DNA of 14,937 bases, from assembly GCA_030698575.1 (NCBI GenBank), contig JAUYMQ010000625.1, positions 1 to 14,937 on the forward strand, written 5' to 3'. A program made the translations under genes and the position numbers. This stretch comes from Deltaproteobacteria bacterium (lineage in GTDB: Bacteria > JAUYMQ01). The notes under the pieces are model-generated. The model was given only the letters and a program-made list of their open reading frames with translations. It searched no databases and had not been told where the DNA came from. Each line of letters begins with the position of its first letter. Position 1 is the stretch's first letter. Below are positions 1 through 7,081 of this stretch, one piece after another.

Positions 1-169
1 CGTAGGCTGACGACATGCCGTTCTTGTTCTTGTAGAGCCAGTTTCCGCCCACCTCGTCGCTCTTCTCGAAGCAGTCGAAGGGGATGCCCCGATCCTTGAG
101 CGCCTTGATGATCGTGATTCCGGACGAGCCCGCCCCTATCACGCAGACCTTGGGATAGTTCGGTGCCAT
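1..169 (-). CDS. Flavin-containing monooxygenase-like NAD(P)/FAD oxidoreductase, N-terminal part (runs off window)
   Basis: Only the first 56 codons are inside the window. The peptide opens [18 protein letters not shown], a GxGxxG Rossmann fold for the FAD ADP moiety at residues 11-17. An acidic/aromatic strand end ([13 protein letters not shown], about residues 34-46) follows, typical of flavin-containing and Baeyer-Villiger-type monooxygenases. Such enzymes use NADPH and O2 to oxygenate a soft nucleophile or a ketone; the substrate cannot be read from this fragment. The start is supported by GGTGGAG ending 7 nt upstream. The gene lies 30 nt downstream of an acyl-CoA dehydrogenase on the same strand, so it is probably the fourth gene of the tetR-led operon. 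The class is fairly safe; monooxygenase versus another two-dinucleotide-binding flavoprotein would be settled by the missing C-terminal part. Confidence 0.8.
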   Translation of the reverse strand, partial: MAPNYPKVCVIGAGSSGITIIKALKDRGIPFDCFEKSDEVGGNWLYKNKNGMSSAY

Positions 170-199
170 GTCGATCTCCACCTGTAACGGGCGCCGCCG

Positions 200-1441
200 T
201 CAGGAAAGAGCTTTAGAGGAGTAGTCGAGCAGGCGGCGTGCAACGATGAGCAGGTTGATCTGCTGCGTTCCCTCGTAGAGATCGGTGATCTTCGCGTCCC
301 GCATCCATTTCTCGAAGAGGTGCTTCTGCGAGTAGCCGAGCGGGCCGAGAATCTCGACCGCCTTCTGGGTCACCTTCGTGGTGACCGAGCCGGCCTTGGC
401 CTTGGCCATCGAGGCCTCGAGGGCGTTATGACGCCGCTCGTCCATCATCCACGCCGAGCGGTAAGTTAGCAAGCGGGCCGCCTGGACCTGGGCCTCCATG
501 TCGATCACGTCCCGCTCGATGGCGGTCAGCTCGTGATCCGGGGCGTCGTATCGGATCTCGATCCCCTCTTTCTCCAGGATCTCCTTCAGGCCGTCGAGGG
601 CCGCCTGCGCCACGCCCACGCCGCTCGCGGCAACAGCCGGACGCGATGCGTCGAAGGTCGCCATGGCGCCCTTGAAGCCCGCCGTCCCGCTGCTCTGCAC
701 GACCTCCGCCGAGCCCAGGATGTTCTCGATGGGAATGCGGCAGTTGTCGAAAACGATCGGGGCCGTGTCGTTGGCCCGGATGCCGAGCTTGTCCTCGACC
801 CCGAGGACCTTCATGCCGGGCGTGCCCGCCTCGACCACGAAGCTCTTGATCCCCGCGCGGCCGGCGTTCTTGTCCAGCGTGGCCCAGACGACGAGGATGC
901 CCGGCGACTCCTGCGCCGCCATGAGCCCGCTCGTGACGAAAATCTTCGTGCCGTTCAGCACCCATTCGTCGCCGTCGCGCACTGCCGTGGTGGCCACCTG
1001 TGAGGTATCGGATCCGAAGTGCGGCTCGGTGATCGCCATCGCGCCCCACTTGGGCTCTCCCTCGGTGAAGCGCTTCAGAAAACGCTCCTTCTGCTCCGGG
1101 GTGCCCACGGCCTCGATGGCGAAGCCCGCCAGCCCCGCGTTCGGCGTGCAGAGGTAGATGCCCGCGTCGCCCCAGGCCAGCTCCTCGATGATGGTCACCA
1201 TCTGCATGTTGCCTTCGCGGGGCCCGTCGGCCTTCTTTTCTTTCTTTTCCTTCTTGGCCGCGGCGGCGGACTCCGTGCCCCGGGCCTTCACCGATTCCCA
1301 CATGAAGTTGATGTGGTCCCACGGCTTCTCGGCATCGTGGTGATCGCACTGCCGGGCAACGGGGCGGATCTGGTTCTCGGCAACCATGTGCAGCAGGTTG
1401 CGCATATTCTCGAGGGCAGCGCTCGGCTTGAAGCTGATCAT
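200..1441 (-). CDS. Acyl-CoA dehydrogenase, subunit retaining the catalytic Glu
   Basis: The 413-residue flavoprotein should make the alpha,beta-double bond in an acyl-CoA thioester and pass electrons to ETF. It keeps the front FAD motifs AITEPHFGSD (136-145) and KIFVTSG (166-172). It also keeps the C-terminal DLYEGTQQI with the expected catalytic base at Glu390. Two things are odd. The usual helix-B stretch (LGLxGxxxPEEYGG) is missing and replaced by an Ala/Lys/Glu-rich linker (residues 59-70, AAAAKKEKKEKK). The RxxFG motif that normally reaches across the dimer to FAD is absent around residues 284-301. The preceding ACAD gene keeps RxxFG but lacks the motifs kept here, so the two probably form one enzyme. 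Start: AGGAGA lies 5-6 nt upstream of ATG. It is 68 nt after the preceding ACAD gene and 30 nt before the monooxygenase gene. The family is certain; the substrate is unknown. Confidence 0.93.
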   Translation of the reverse strand: MISFKPSAALENMRNLLHMVAENQIRPVARQCDHHDAEKPWDHINFMWESVKARGTESAAAAKKEKKEKKADGPREGNMQMVTIIEELAWGDAGIYLCTPNAGLAGFAIEAVGTPEQKERFLKRFTEGEPKWGAMAITEPHFGSDTSQVATTAVRDGDEWVLNGTKIFVTSGLMAAQESPGILVVWATLDKNAGRAGIKSFVVEAGTPGMKVLGVEDKLGIRANDTAPIVFDNCRIPIENILGSAEVVQSSGTAGFKGAMATFDASRPAVAASGVGVAQAALDGLKEILEKEGIEIRYDAPDHELTAIERDVIDMEAQVQAARLLTYRSAWMMDERRHNALEASMAKAKAGSVTTKVTQKAVEILGPLGYSQKHLFEKWMRDAKITDLYEGTQQINLLIVARRLLDYSSKALS

Positions 1442-1509
1442 GTCAGTCTCCTGCTTTTTGAAGTTGCGACTGGCGCCGGGTTCCGGACCCGGCCGCCGCG
1501 CCGGCCATG

Positions 1510-2604
1510 TCAGACGAAAGTCATGAGATCGAGCGTCGACAACCCCCGCGCGTTGCGAAGGTGCTGCTCGACCAGGTGCTCGCGGATGTAGCCGTGGCCG
1601 CCGAGGACCTGAACGGCGCAGTCGGTCACCCGGAGCGCCGTGTCGGCCACGGTGCGGCGCGCCAGCGTCACCTCACGCGAGGCGTCCAGTCCCTCGTCAA
1701 TCCGCCAGGCGGCTTCCCAGACGAGCAGGCGCGCGGCATCGACGTCGATCGCCATCTCGGCGAGCATGAAGGCAATGGCCTGCTTGGTCGCGATGGGAAC
1801 CCCGAAGGCGGTGCGCTCCTTCGCGTACTCCTTCGAGTAGTCCAGCGCCGCGCGGGCCACGCCGACACCCATGGCCGCCAGCCCCACGCGCGAGCGGTCG
1901 AGCAGGAGCCGGAAGTCGCACCCCTTCTCGCCCCCCAGGCGGTCGGCGGCGCTCACCCGGACGCCGGCGAGCGCGATCTCGGCGGTCGGAAGCGCGAGCA
2001 AGCCCATATTTCGTTCACCCGCTTCGATCGTCAGTCCCGCGGCGTCGCGGGGAACGAAGAATCCCTGCACGCCATCACCCTCGCTTGCGAAGACGAGGAT
2101 CGGGGTCTCGCCCGCGAGCACCGGCACGAAGCACTTGCGCCCTTCGAGAACGTACCCGTCACCTTCACGCTTGGCGGTCGTGGCGGGACGGCGCGGATCG
2201 AACCGGAAGCTCGGCTCGACGAAAGCTGCCGACCCCGGCGCGAAGCGCTCCTCCACGAAGGGGGCGAGGTGCTTCGTCTTCTGCGCGTCGGTTCCCGCCA
2301 GAACGAGCGGCGTCGCGTGCAGGCCGGGGGAGAGGATGGCTATTGCCAGCGCCAGATCGCCGTAGGCGAGTTCCTCGGCGACCAGCGCACCCGTGACGGC
2401 CGAAGCGTTCTCGCCGCCGCCCCCGTACTGCTCGGGGATATTGGTCATGACGAGCCCCAGTGAGTTGGCGGAATCGAGGATCGCCTGGGGTATGGCGCCC
2501 GCTTGATCGCAAGGGCGCGCCTGGGGGCGCACTTCCTTTTCGACCAGGCGGCTTACCGCCTCGACGATGGCCTTTTGCTCGTCGCTTGGCTCAAAAGAAA
2601 TCAT
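1510..2604 (-). CDS. Acyl-CoA dehydrogenase-like subunit lacking the catalytic Glu
   Basis: The 364-residue protein has the ACAD fold: N-terminal helices, IPEQYGGGG (56-64), a beta domain, ERTAFG (263-268) and QVLGGHGY (332-339). It ends at STLDLMTFV, where catalytic ACADs continue with YEGT, so the usual catalytic Glu is missing. The alternative helix-G Glu of isovaleryl-CoA dehydrogenase is also absent (LLLDRSRVG, 233-241). The front FAD motif TEPxAGSD is degenerate (FVEPSFRFD, 128-136), and the W/F-x-T-S motif reads CFVPV. It is therefore unlikely to work alone, but it can supply the cross-dimer FAD contacts that the next ACAD has lost. The ATG at 2604 was chosen over one 36 codons upstream because AAGGAG precedes it by 7 nt and it forms an ATGA overlap with the tetR stop, suggesting translational coupling. 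Family membership is clear; the heteromer role is inference. Confidence 0.9.
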   Translation of the reverse strand: MISFEPSDEQKAIVEAVSRLVEKEVRPQARPCDQAGAIPQAILDSANSLGLVMTNIPEQYGGGGENASAVTGALVAEELAYGDLALAIAILSPGLHATPLVLAGTDAQKTKHLAPFVEERFAPGSAAFVEPSFRFDPRRPATTAKREGDGYVLEGRKCFVPVLAGETPILVFASEGDGVQGFFVPRDAAGLTIEAGERNMGLLALPTAEIALAGVRVSAADRLGGEKGCDFRLLLDRSRVGLAAMGVGVARAALDYSKEYAKERTAFGVPIATKQAIAFMLAEMAIDVDAARLLVWEAAWRIDEGLDASREVTLARRTVADTALRVTDCAVQVLGGHGYIREHLVEQHLRNARGLSTLDLMTFV

Positions 2605-3287
2605 CTGACCGCTCCTTCTGCGGATGGGGGAACACGCTTTCCGCCGCGCGCCATGTTGATGGGGCGACGGATGAGTCCCTGGAGTGACGTGAGCTGAACG
2701 CGGTAGATCCATTCGGCCGGCCGGCCGAAGACCTTCGCTTGCGCGAGGGAACTGTAGTTTCCCACGTAGATCCAGGCCGCGATCTCGGCATCGACCTCGG
2801 CCCGGATTGAACCCTCGGTGATGCCCCGGCGGATCGTCTTCTCGACGCGCTGGGCCATCTCGGTGACATTCGATTCGATGACTTGCCGGAGGGACGGATC
2901 GAGCAGCGCCGCGCCCTGATCGAGGAGGAGCCGCGCATACTCGGGGTGTCGCTCGAGCTCGGCGGCGAAGGCGACGGCGTAGTCGACGAGAACATCGAGC
3001 GCTTCCTTCCGGGCCTTTTCGATGCGATCGAAAATGGAGCGGAAGTGCGCCCCGAGCCGCTCGATGACCGCAAGATTGAGCGCGCGCTTGTCGGGGAAGT
3101 ACTTGAAGACGGTGGCTTCGGAAACGCCGGCCTCTTCGGCCACCGTAGCCGCCGAGGCGGCCTGCGCGCCCGCTTTGGCGATCACGTGGAAGGCGCAGTC
3201 GAGAAGCTGCGCGCGGCGCTTGTCCGGTTCCAGGCGCGCGGCCCGGCGGCGCAGGGTGCCGCCGCGCCGGTTGTTCGCTCGGGCCAT
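2601..3287 (-). CDS. TetR-family transcriptional regulator
   Basis: The 228-residue protein has an N-terminal TetR DNA-binding domain. The helix-turn-helix spans roughly residues 44-63 (SAATVAEEAGVSEATVFKYF), followed by PDKRAL and a helical ligand-binding domain with no recognisable signature. The N terminus is unusually basic (RANNRRGGTLRRRAARL). The start at 3287 was preferred over one 16 codons upstream because AGGAGG precedes it by 5 nt, and because the longer version would begin inside the promoter/operator. The gene ends in an ATGA overlap with the first ACAD gene and leads the operon, so it most likely represses itself and the ACAD and monooxygenase genes, with an acyl-CoA or related substrate as inducer. 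That role is inferred from position and from the habits of TetR regulators of fatty-acid catabolism. The ligand is not known. Confidence 0.93.
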   Translation of the reverse strand: MARANNRRGGTLRRRAARLEPDKRRAQLLDCAFHVIAKAGAQAASAATVAEEAGVSEATVFKYFPDKRALNLAVIERLGAHFRSIFDRIEKARKEALDVLVDYAVAFAAELERHPEYARLLLDQGAALLDPSLRQVIESNVTEMAQRVEKTIRRGITEGSIRAEVDAEIAAWIYVGNYSSLAQAKVFGRPAEWIYRVQLTSLQGLIRRPINMARGGKRVPPSAEGAVR

Positions 3288-3306
3288 GGTGCCCTCCTGG
3301 AGGATT

Positions 3307-3335
3307 AGCTTAGTAAGGCATTCCTTATTTGGCAA
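3307..3335 (-). promoter_or_regulatory. Candidate promoter of the tetR-ACAD operon
   Basis: Read on the minus strand, TTGCCA (3335-3330) and TAAGCT (3312-3307) are separated by exactly 17 nt. The -35 matches 5 of 6 consensus bases, the -10 only 3 of 6. The predicted transcript start near 3300 leaves a very short leader containing the AGGAGG of tetR. The tight leader and weak -10 limit confidence. Confidence 0.4.
3314..3327. promoter_or_regulatory. Candidate TetR operator, TAAGG-N4-CCTTA
   Basis: TAAGGCATTCCTTA is an inverted repeat with 5-bp arms and a 4-bp centre. It lies wholly within the spacer between the proposed -35 and -10 of tetR, the classic position for an autorepressor site. It is 27 bp upstream of the tetR start codon. 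Confidence 0.45.
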
Positions 3336-3371
3336 GGGGCAAGCTTTGGGCCTTTAATCGGCCGAATAAGC

Positions 3372-3397
3372 CATGTAATTACATGTGTTTACGTGTA
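3372..3397. promoter_or_regulatory. Overlapping palindromes upstream of tetR
   Basis: CATGTAATTACATG (3372-3385) is a perfect 14-bp palindrome. It overlaps an imperfect 18-bp one, TACATGTGTTTACGTGTA (3380-3397). The stretch is markedly AT-richer than its surroundings and lies 85-110 bp upstream of the tetR start. It may bind a dimeric regulator, possibly not TetR itself. No gene starts to its right on the plus strand. Confidence 0.35.
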
Positions 3398-3445
3398 TAG
3401 ACGGACCTCTCGGAAACGACGTGACGCTCAGAGACGCCGCGTTAA

Positions 3446-3462
3446 TAGTAATACGCTTACTA
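3446..3462. promoter_or_regulatory. Inverted repeat TAGTAA-N5-TTACTA
   Basis: Six-bp perfect arms flank TACGC. The left arm TAGTAA also begins the tetR promoter-proximal site (TAGTAAGGC at 3311-3319), so this may be a second, distal operator of the same regulator. It lies between the frd terminator and the tetR promoter region. Confidence 0.3.
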
Positions 3463-3489
3463 GGCTGGGAAGGCGTCCGCCAACGCGAA

Positions 3490-3511
3490 GGGCCCGCCGG
3501 ATAGCGGGCCC
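3490..3511 (-). terminator. Terminator hairpin after frdD
   Basis: GGGCCCGC and GCGGGCCC form a perfect 8-bp GC stem around a 6-nt loop (CGGATA). It begins 22 nt past the frdD stop. On the minus strand the hairpin is followed only by TTCGCGTT, so the U tract is poor. Confidence 0.65.
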
Positions 3512-3533
3512 CCGGGAATCCTGAGGGGTGTGA

Positions 3534-3887
3534 TCAGCCGATGTTCGCGAGAGCGAAAACGGTAAGGCCCGTTCCGAGGAACGCGACGCCGTAGAAGATG
3601 AAGGCCACCAGGCCCGGGGCCTCGAGCCCCAGATCGGAAACGACGTGCTTGAGCCGGTGCCCCGCGTGGAATAGCGAGAGCGAAATGAGCGCCAGGAGGT
3701 AGAGCTTCGCGATCGGGTGAGAGAGCAGCTCGACCATGCGCCCGTAGCTCGTGGCGCTTTCCGGCAGCCAGCCCAGCTGCATGGCCAGCCCCTGGAAGAA
3801 CACGTGCCCCGGCAGGAAGATCGCGGACATCATCCCGCCTGCCGAGAACAGAAGCCACCAGAAAGATTCAGTCTTCTGTGCAGCCAT
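3534..3887 (-). CDS. frdD: Fumarate reductase membrane anchor subunit D
   Basis: The 117-residue hydrophobic protein has about three membrane spans (around 10-34, 58-76 and 91-113). It shows FrdD hallmarks: FWWLLFSAGGMMSAIFLP near the N terminus and FHAGHRLKHVVSDLGL at 73-88, matching the His-rich HRxxH segment next to the quinone site of E. coli FrdD. With FrdC it anchors the catalytic FrdAB dimer to the cytoplasmic membrane and binds menaquinol or quinone. It is last in frdABCD, 6 nt after frdC. Its Shine-Dalgarno GGAGG is made from the last Gly codons of frdC, so the two are probably co-translated. The length is close to the roughly 119 residues usual for the family. Confidence 0.92.
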   Translation of the reverse strand: MAAQKTESFWWLLFSAGGMMSAIFLPGHVFFQGLAMQLGWLPESATSYGRMVELLSHPIAKLYLLALISLSLFHAGHRLKHVVSDLGLEAPGLVAFIFYGVAFLGTGLTVFALANIG

Positions 3888-3893
3888 TTTCGT

Positions 3894-4316
3894 TCACCCT
3901 CCGAGCGAGAAGTAGCCGATCACCGCCGCCACGGCGACGACAAGTCCCATGTTGCCCAGCACGAACATGGACGGCGGGACCTCGAATTTTCCAATGCGCA
4001 TGGGCGACACGACGGCGCCGGCCTGGAACCATGTAATCGAGTGAAAAAGCACGAAGAAGAGGGCGAAGAGCGAGCCGATGGCAAGCGCGACCGAATTCGT
4101 GGCGCCCGCCAGCCAGGCGTTCCAGGCCGCCTCGCCCTTCGAAATCGCGATGAGCCCCTGCAGTAGCCTCATGGCGAACAGCAGGACGAAGAGGGCCGTG
4201 AATTCGCGCACCATGAAGAGCAGGTAGGGGCGCTTCTTGGTCCACCAGAGCTCGGGGTAGGGCTTGATGTAGTCCTTGTAACCGGGCTCGGGAACGCGGT
4301 AGTCCTTTGCGCTCAT
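3894..4316 (-). CDS. frdC: Fumarate reductase membrane anchor subunit C
   Basis: The 140-residue protein has three predicted membrane helices (about 31-54, 72-93 and 116-137). FMVREFTAL (34-42) aligns with the R-E pair of E. coli FrdC. FHSITWFQ (91-98) aligns with its LHTKTWFE, so the quinone-site His (H92) and Trp (W96) are kept. WW at 24-25 also matches the family N terminus. The start at 4316 follows GGGGAG by 5 nt. An in-frame upstream ATG would overlap frdB and has no support. The anchor has no obvious heme-ligand pattern, consistent with a heme-free E. coli-type complex. It lies 13 nt after frdB. Confidence 0.92.
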   Translation of the reverse strand: MSAKDYRVPEPGYKDYIKPYPELWWTKKRPYLLFMVREFTALFVLLFAMRLLQGLIAISKGEAAWNAWLAGATNSVALAIGSLFALFFVLFHSITWFQAGAVVSPMRIGKFEVPPSMFVLGNMGLVVAVAAVIGYFSLGG

Positions 4317-4329
4317 TGCTTCTCCCCTC

Positions 4330-5076
4330 TCATCGGGACGACCCTCGCGGAAGAATGAAAGACTTGATCTTGTCGAGGACGTTCGCGAGCTTCTCGCGCT
4401 GAATGGCCGCCGCGGGATCCACGTGCTTCGGGCAGACCTCGCTGCACTCGCCAACGAAGGTGCATTCCCACACGCCCTCGCCGCTGCCGATGATCTTGTT
4501 GCGCTCGGCCCGCGCGCCGTCGCGGCTGTCCTCATTGTAGCGATGGCCGAGGGCGATAGCCGCCGGGCCGAGGAAGTCTTGGTGCTTGCCGTAAACCGGG
4601 CAGGCGGCATAGCAGAGCATGCAGTTGATGCACATGGAGAACTGCCGGTAGGCCTCGAGCTGGCGCGGCGTCTGAAGGTACTCGCCCTCGTCGATCGACT
4701 TCTCTTCCTTGGGGATGAGCCAGGGCTTCACCCGCTTCAGCTTCTCCATGAAGTCGCTCATGTTGACGACGAGATCCCGCATGATGGGGAAGTTCGCCAG
4801 AGGCTCAACGGTGATGTCGCCCTCGAAGTCGCGAAGGAACGTGGCGCAGGTGAGCTTGGGCACGCCGTTCACGTTCATTCCGCAGCTACCGCAAACCCCC
4901 ATCCGGCAGGACCAGCGGTAGGTGAGTGTTCCGTCCTGCTGGTCCTTGATGTGGTTCAGGGCGTCGAGAACGACGGTGTCGTCGTCATAGGGGACCTCGT
5001 AGGTCTGCGTCCGCGGCGCCGAATCGGTTTCGGGGTTGTAACGCGTGACGGTCAGCTTCTTCATCTTATCGCTCAT
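4330..5076 (-). CDS. frdB: Fumarate reductase/succinate dehydrogenase iron-sulfur subunit
   Basis: The 248-residue protein carries the electron wire between FrdA flavin and quinone. The N-terminal plant-type ferredoxin domain holds the [2Fe-2S] ligands C57, C62, C65 and C77 (SCRMGVCGSCG and LTCATF). The C-terminal helical domain has CINCMLCYAACP with C149, C152, C155 and C159, then C205, C211 and C215 (WECTFVGECSEVCPKHVDP). By family rules C149, C152, C155 and C215 bind [4Fe-4S], and C159, C205 and C211 bind [3Fe-4S]. All ligands are present. The start codon shares its A with the frdA stop (TGATG), indicating translational coupling; GAGGAG lies 11 nt upstream. Confidence 0.97.
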   Translation of the reverse strand: MSDKMKKLTVTRYNPETDSAPRTQTYEVPYDDDTVVLDALNHIKDQQDGTLTYRWSCRMGVCGSCGMNVNGVPKLTCATFLRDFEGDITVEPLANFPIMRDLVVNMSDFMEKLKRVKPWLIPKEEKSIDEGEYLQTPRQLEAYRQFSMCINCMLCYAACPVYGKHQDFLGPAAIALGHRYNEDSRDGARAERNKIIGSGEGVWECTFVGECSEVCPKHVDPAAAIQREKLANVLDKIKSFILPRGSSR

Positions 5077-6797
5077 CAGTACTTGCGCTCCTCGGGCTGC
5101 CAGCGGGTGATCGTGGCCGGGCGGTATTCGAGGCGCGGCCCGTCCTCCGTCCGGTGGGCGATCGTGTGTGTCAGGAACTGCTGATCGTTCCGCCCCTTGT
5201 GGTCCCTGCGCTGGTGCGCCCCGCGGGATTCCGTTCGCCTGAGCGCACCCTCGGCCATGGCCAGCGCGATGTCGAGCATGAAGTCCAGCTCGATAGCCGC
5301 CGTGAGGTCGGTGTTGAAGACCCGATTGCGGTCGTCGATGCTGATCCTGCCATAGCGCTCGCGAAGCGTCAGAAGCTTGTCGCGCGCGGCCTGGATCGTC
5401 TCGCCGTTCCGGTAGACGCCGCAGCCTTTCTCCATGGCGTCCTGCATTTCATGGCGGATGGTCGCGATGCGCTCGCCGTTCTTGTGATCCTGGAGGTAGG
5501 TCCGCTCGATGCGGGCCCACTCGTCGCGAGCAATCGATTCCGGCGCAGGGCTGCTGTCCGAGCCTCCCTGCCTCACGTACTGCGCCGCATGCTTGCCGGC
5601 CCAGGCGCCGAAGACGAGGCACTCGGTGAGGGAGTTCGATCCGAGCCGGTTGGCGCCGTTGATCGAGACGCAGGCAACCTCGCCGGCGGCATAGAGCCCC
5701 CGCAGGGGCGTTGCGCCGTTTATGTCGGTATCGATGCCGCCCATGCAGTAGTGGACCACGGGGCGGATGGGGATCGGCTGCTTCACAGGATCGATACCGA
5801 CGTATTTCGTGGCCAGCTCGCGCACGAACGGGAGCCGCTCGTTGATCTTCTTTTCGCCCAGATGGGTGAGGTCCAGATGCACGTACTGGCCGTGCTTGCC
5901 TTCGAAGGCGCGTCCCGCTTCCATTTCCTCGATGATCGCGCGAGAGAGGAGATCGCGCGGCCCCAGCTCCATCTTTGTAGGCACGTAGTTGCTGAGGAAC
6001 CGGTCTCCCTCCTTGTTGAAGAGGTAGCCGCCCTCGGCGCGCGATGCTTCGGTGATGAGGATGCCGGTGCCCGGCAATCCCGTCGGATGATACTGAACAA
6101 ACTCCATGTCCTTCAACGGCACACCGGCGCGGTAGGCCATCGCCATTCCGTCGCCGGTCTTGATGGAGGCGTTCGTGGTGAAGGGGAACACCTTGCCTGC
6201 GCCCCCCGTGCAGATGATGACCGCGCGGCCGTAGATGGGCAGAAGCTTGCCGCTGTGCAGATCGATCGCCGTGACGCCCCGGACGGCTCCGTCGTGCACG
6301 ATCAGCGAAGTTACGAACTGCTCGTCGTAGCGCACGATGCGATCGTACTTGAGGGAGGTCTGGAACAGGGCGTGGAGCATGTGAAAGCCGGTTTTGTCGG
6401 CGGCGAAGAGCGTGCGCGGCGTGCTCATCCCTCCGAACGTGCGGGTGGCCACCCGCCCGTCGGGATCGCGGCTCCAGGGACAGCCCCAGTGCTCCAGCTG
6501 GAGAAGCTCACGGGGAGCTTCCTTCACGAAGGCCTCGACCGCGTCCTGGTCGGAGATGAAATCGCTTCCCTTGATTGTGTCGAAGGCGTGCAGATCGAAG
6601 CTGTCGTTCTCCGTCTTGACCACGCCCGCCGCGCCGCCCTCGGCGGAGACGGTGTGGCTGCGCATGGGGTAGACCTTCGAAACCATTGCGACGGTGAGCT
6701 TCGGGTCGGCCTCGACCGCGGCGATGGCGGCGCGAATGCCGGCGCCGCCGCCCCCTACCAGCACAATGTCGTGTACGACGGGATCGGTCAGGGACAT
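5076..6797 (-). CDS. frdA: Fumarate reductase/succinate dehydrogenase flavoprotein subunit
   Basis: The 573-residue catalytic subunit interconverts fumarate and succinate with covalently bound FAD. GGGGAG (15-20) begins the Rossmann fold. H48 in [10 protein letters not shown] is the expected 8-alpha-histidyl FAD site. Active-site residues are present: H237 (YHPTG), R281 (ELGPRD, the proton-shuttle Arg), H349 (VVHYCMGG) and R384 ([10 protein letters not shown]). The sequence around 231-392 is close to E. coli FrdA but lacks about 11 residues before ELGPRD, and overall it is some 30 residues shorter. Start: GGAGGTGA, a near-perfect Shine-Dalgarno, lies 5 nt upstream. It opens frdABCD. Because no other complex II is visible, it could run as succinate:quinone oxidoreductase aerobically as well; direction cannot be decided from sequence. 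Confidence 0.97.
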   Translation of the reverse strand: MSLTDPVVHDIVLVGGGGAGIRAAIAAVEADPKLTVAMVSKVYPMRSHTVSAEGGAAGVVKTENDSFDLHAFDTIKGSDFISDQDAVEAFVKEAPRELLQLEHWGCPWSRDPDGRVATRTFGGMSTPRTLFAADKTGFHMLHALFQTSLKYDRIVRYDEQFVTSLIVHDGAVRGVTAIDLHSGKLLPIYGRAVIICTGGAGKVFPFTTNASIKTGDGMAMAYRAGVPLKDMEFVQYHPTGLPGTGILITEASRAEGGYLFNKEGDRFLSNYVPTKMELGPRDLLSRAIIEEMEAGRAFEGKHGQYVHLDLTHLGEKKINERLPFVRELATKYVGIDPVKQPIPIRPVVHYCMGGIDTDINGATPLRGLYAAGEVACVSINGANRLGSNSLTECLVFGAWAGKHAAQYVRQGGSDSSPAPESIARDEWARIERTYLQDHKNGERIATIRHEMQDAMEKGCGVYRNGETIQAARDKLLTLRERYGRISIDDRNRVFNTDLTAAIELDFMLDIALAMAEGALRRTESRGAHQRRDHKGRNDQQFLTHTIAHRTEDGPRLEYRPATITRWQPEERKY

Positions 6798-6820
6798 GTT
6801 TTCACCTCCGGGGAGACAAG

Positions 6821-6849
6821 AAGCTACCGCGCCGCCCGATGGAGTTCAA
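6821..6849 (-). promoter_or_regulatory. Candidate promoter of frdABCD
   Basis: On the minus strand TTGAAC (6849-6844) and TAGCTT (6826-6821) are 17 nt apart, giving a transcript start near 6814 and a leader of about 17 nt. Matches to consensus are only 4/6 and 3/6, but this is the best candidate I found in a very GC-rich gap. Confidence 0.35.
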
Positions 6850-6899
6850 GCGCCGGCGCGCGGGAGGCGGGTGGGAGAGCGCGGTCCCGCCCCGCGGGC

Positions 6900-6941
6900 C
6901 GGGAGTGCACGGAGGCACATCGGAGGTGCAACGGGAGCGAA
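6900..6941. repeat. Helically phased short direct repeats upstream of frdA
   Basis: Four similar 10-mers start at 6900 (CGGGAGTGCA), 6910 (CGGAGGCACA), 6921 (CGGAGGTGCA) and 6932 (CGGGAGCGAA). The spacing of 10, 11 and 11 bp puts them on one face of the helix. They lie 51-97 bp upstream of the candidate frd -35 box and past the terminator of the beta-helix gene, so they could be an activator or repressor array for frd. The fourth unit is weak. Confidence 0.4.
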
Positions 6942-6986
6942 AGGGGCGTCCCCGTATGGACGTTCGAAGTGCAGCGAAGATGCAAG

Positions 6987-7014
6987 AAGGCCCGGAAAGG
7001 GAATCCCGGGCCTT
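6987..7014 (-). terminator. Terminator of the beta-helix gene
   Basis: AAGGCCCGG and CCGGGCCTT make a perfect 9-bp stem around a 10-nt loop, 67 nt past the stop of the beta-helix gene. On the minus strand the stem ends in TT and is followed by CTTGC, a modest U-rich tail. It insulates frdABCD from the gene upstream. Confidence 0.75.
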
Positions 7015-7081
7015 AAGGGCTGGCGGTTCGCCGCCCGGTTCGCGGCCCGATCCGGGCAGGCGCGGGCCGGCGGCTACCCAA

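Noticed and set aside
4317-4610. 98-residue N-terminal extension of frdC
   Set aside because: It would overlap frdB in another frame, is Arg/Ser/Ala-rich and unlike FrdC; the ATG at 4316 has a good Shine-Dalgarno.
6900-6941. Possible CRISPR-like repeat cluster
   Set aside because: Units are only about 10 bp with no spacers, imperfect, and there are no cas genes; a regulator array is more plausible.
5154-7016. 620-codon open frame on the plus strand opposite frdA
   Set aside because: It is antisense to a complete frdA with all catalytic residues; high GC suppresses stops in the opposite frame. Its translation is Arg/Ala/Gly/His-rich with no domain.
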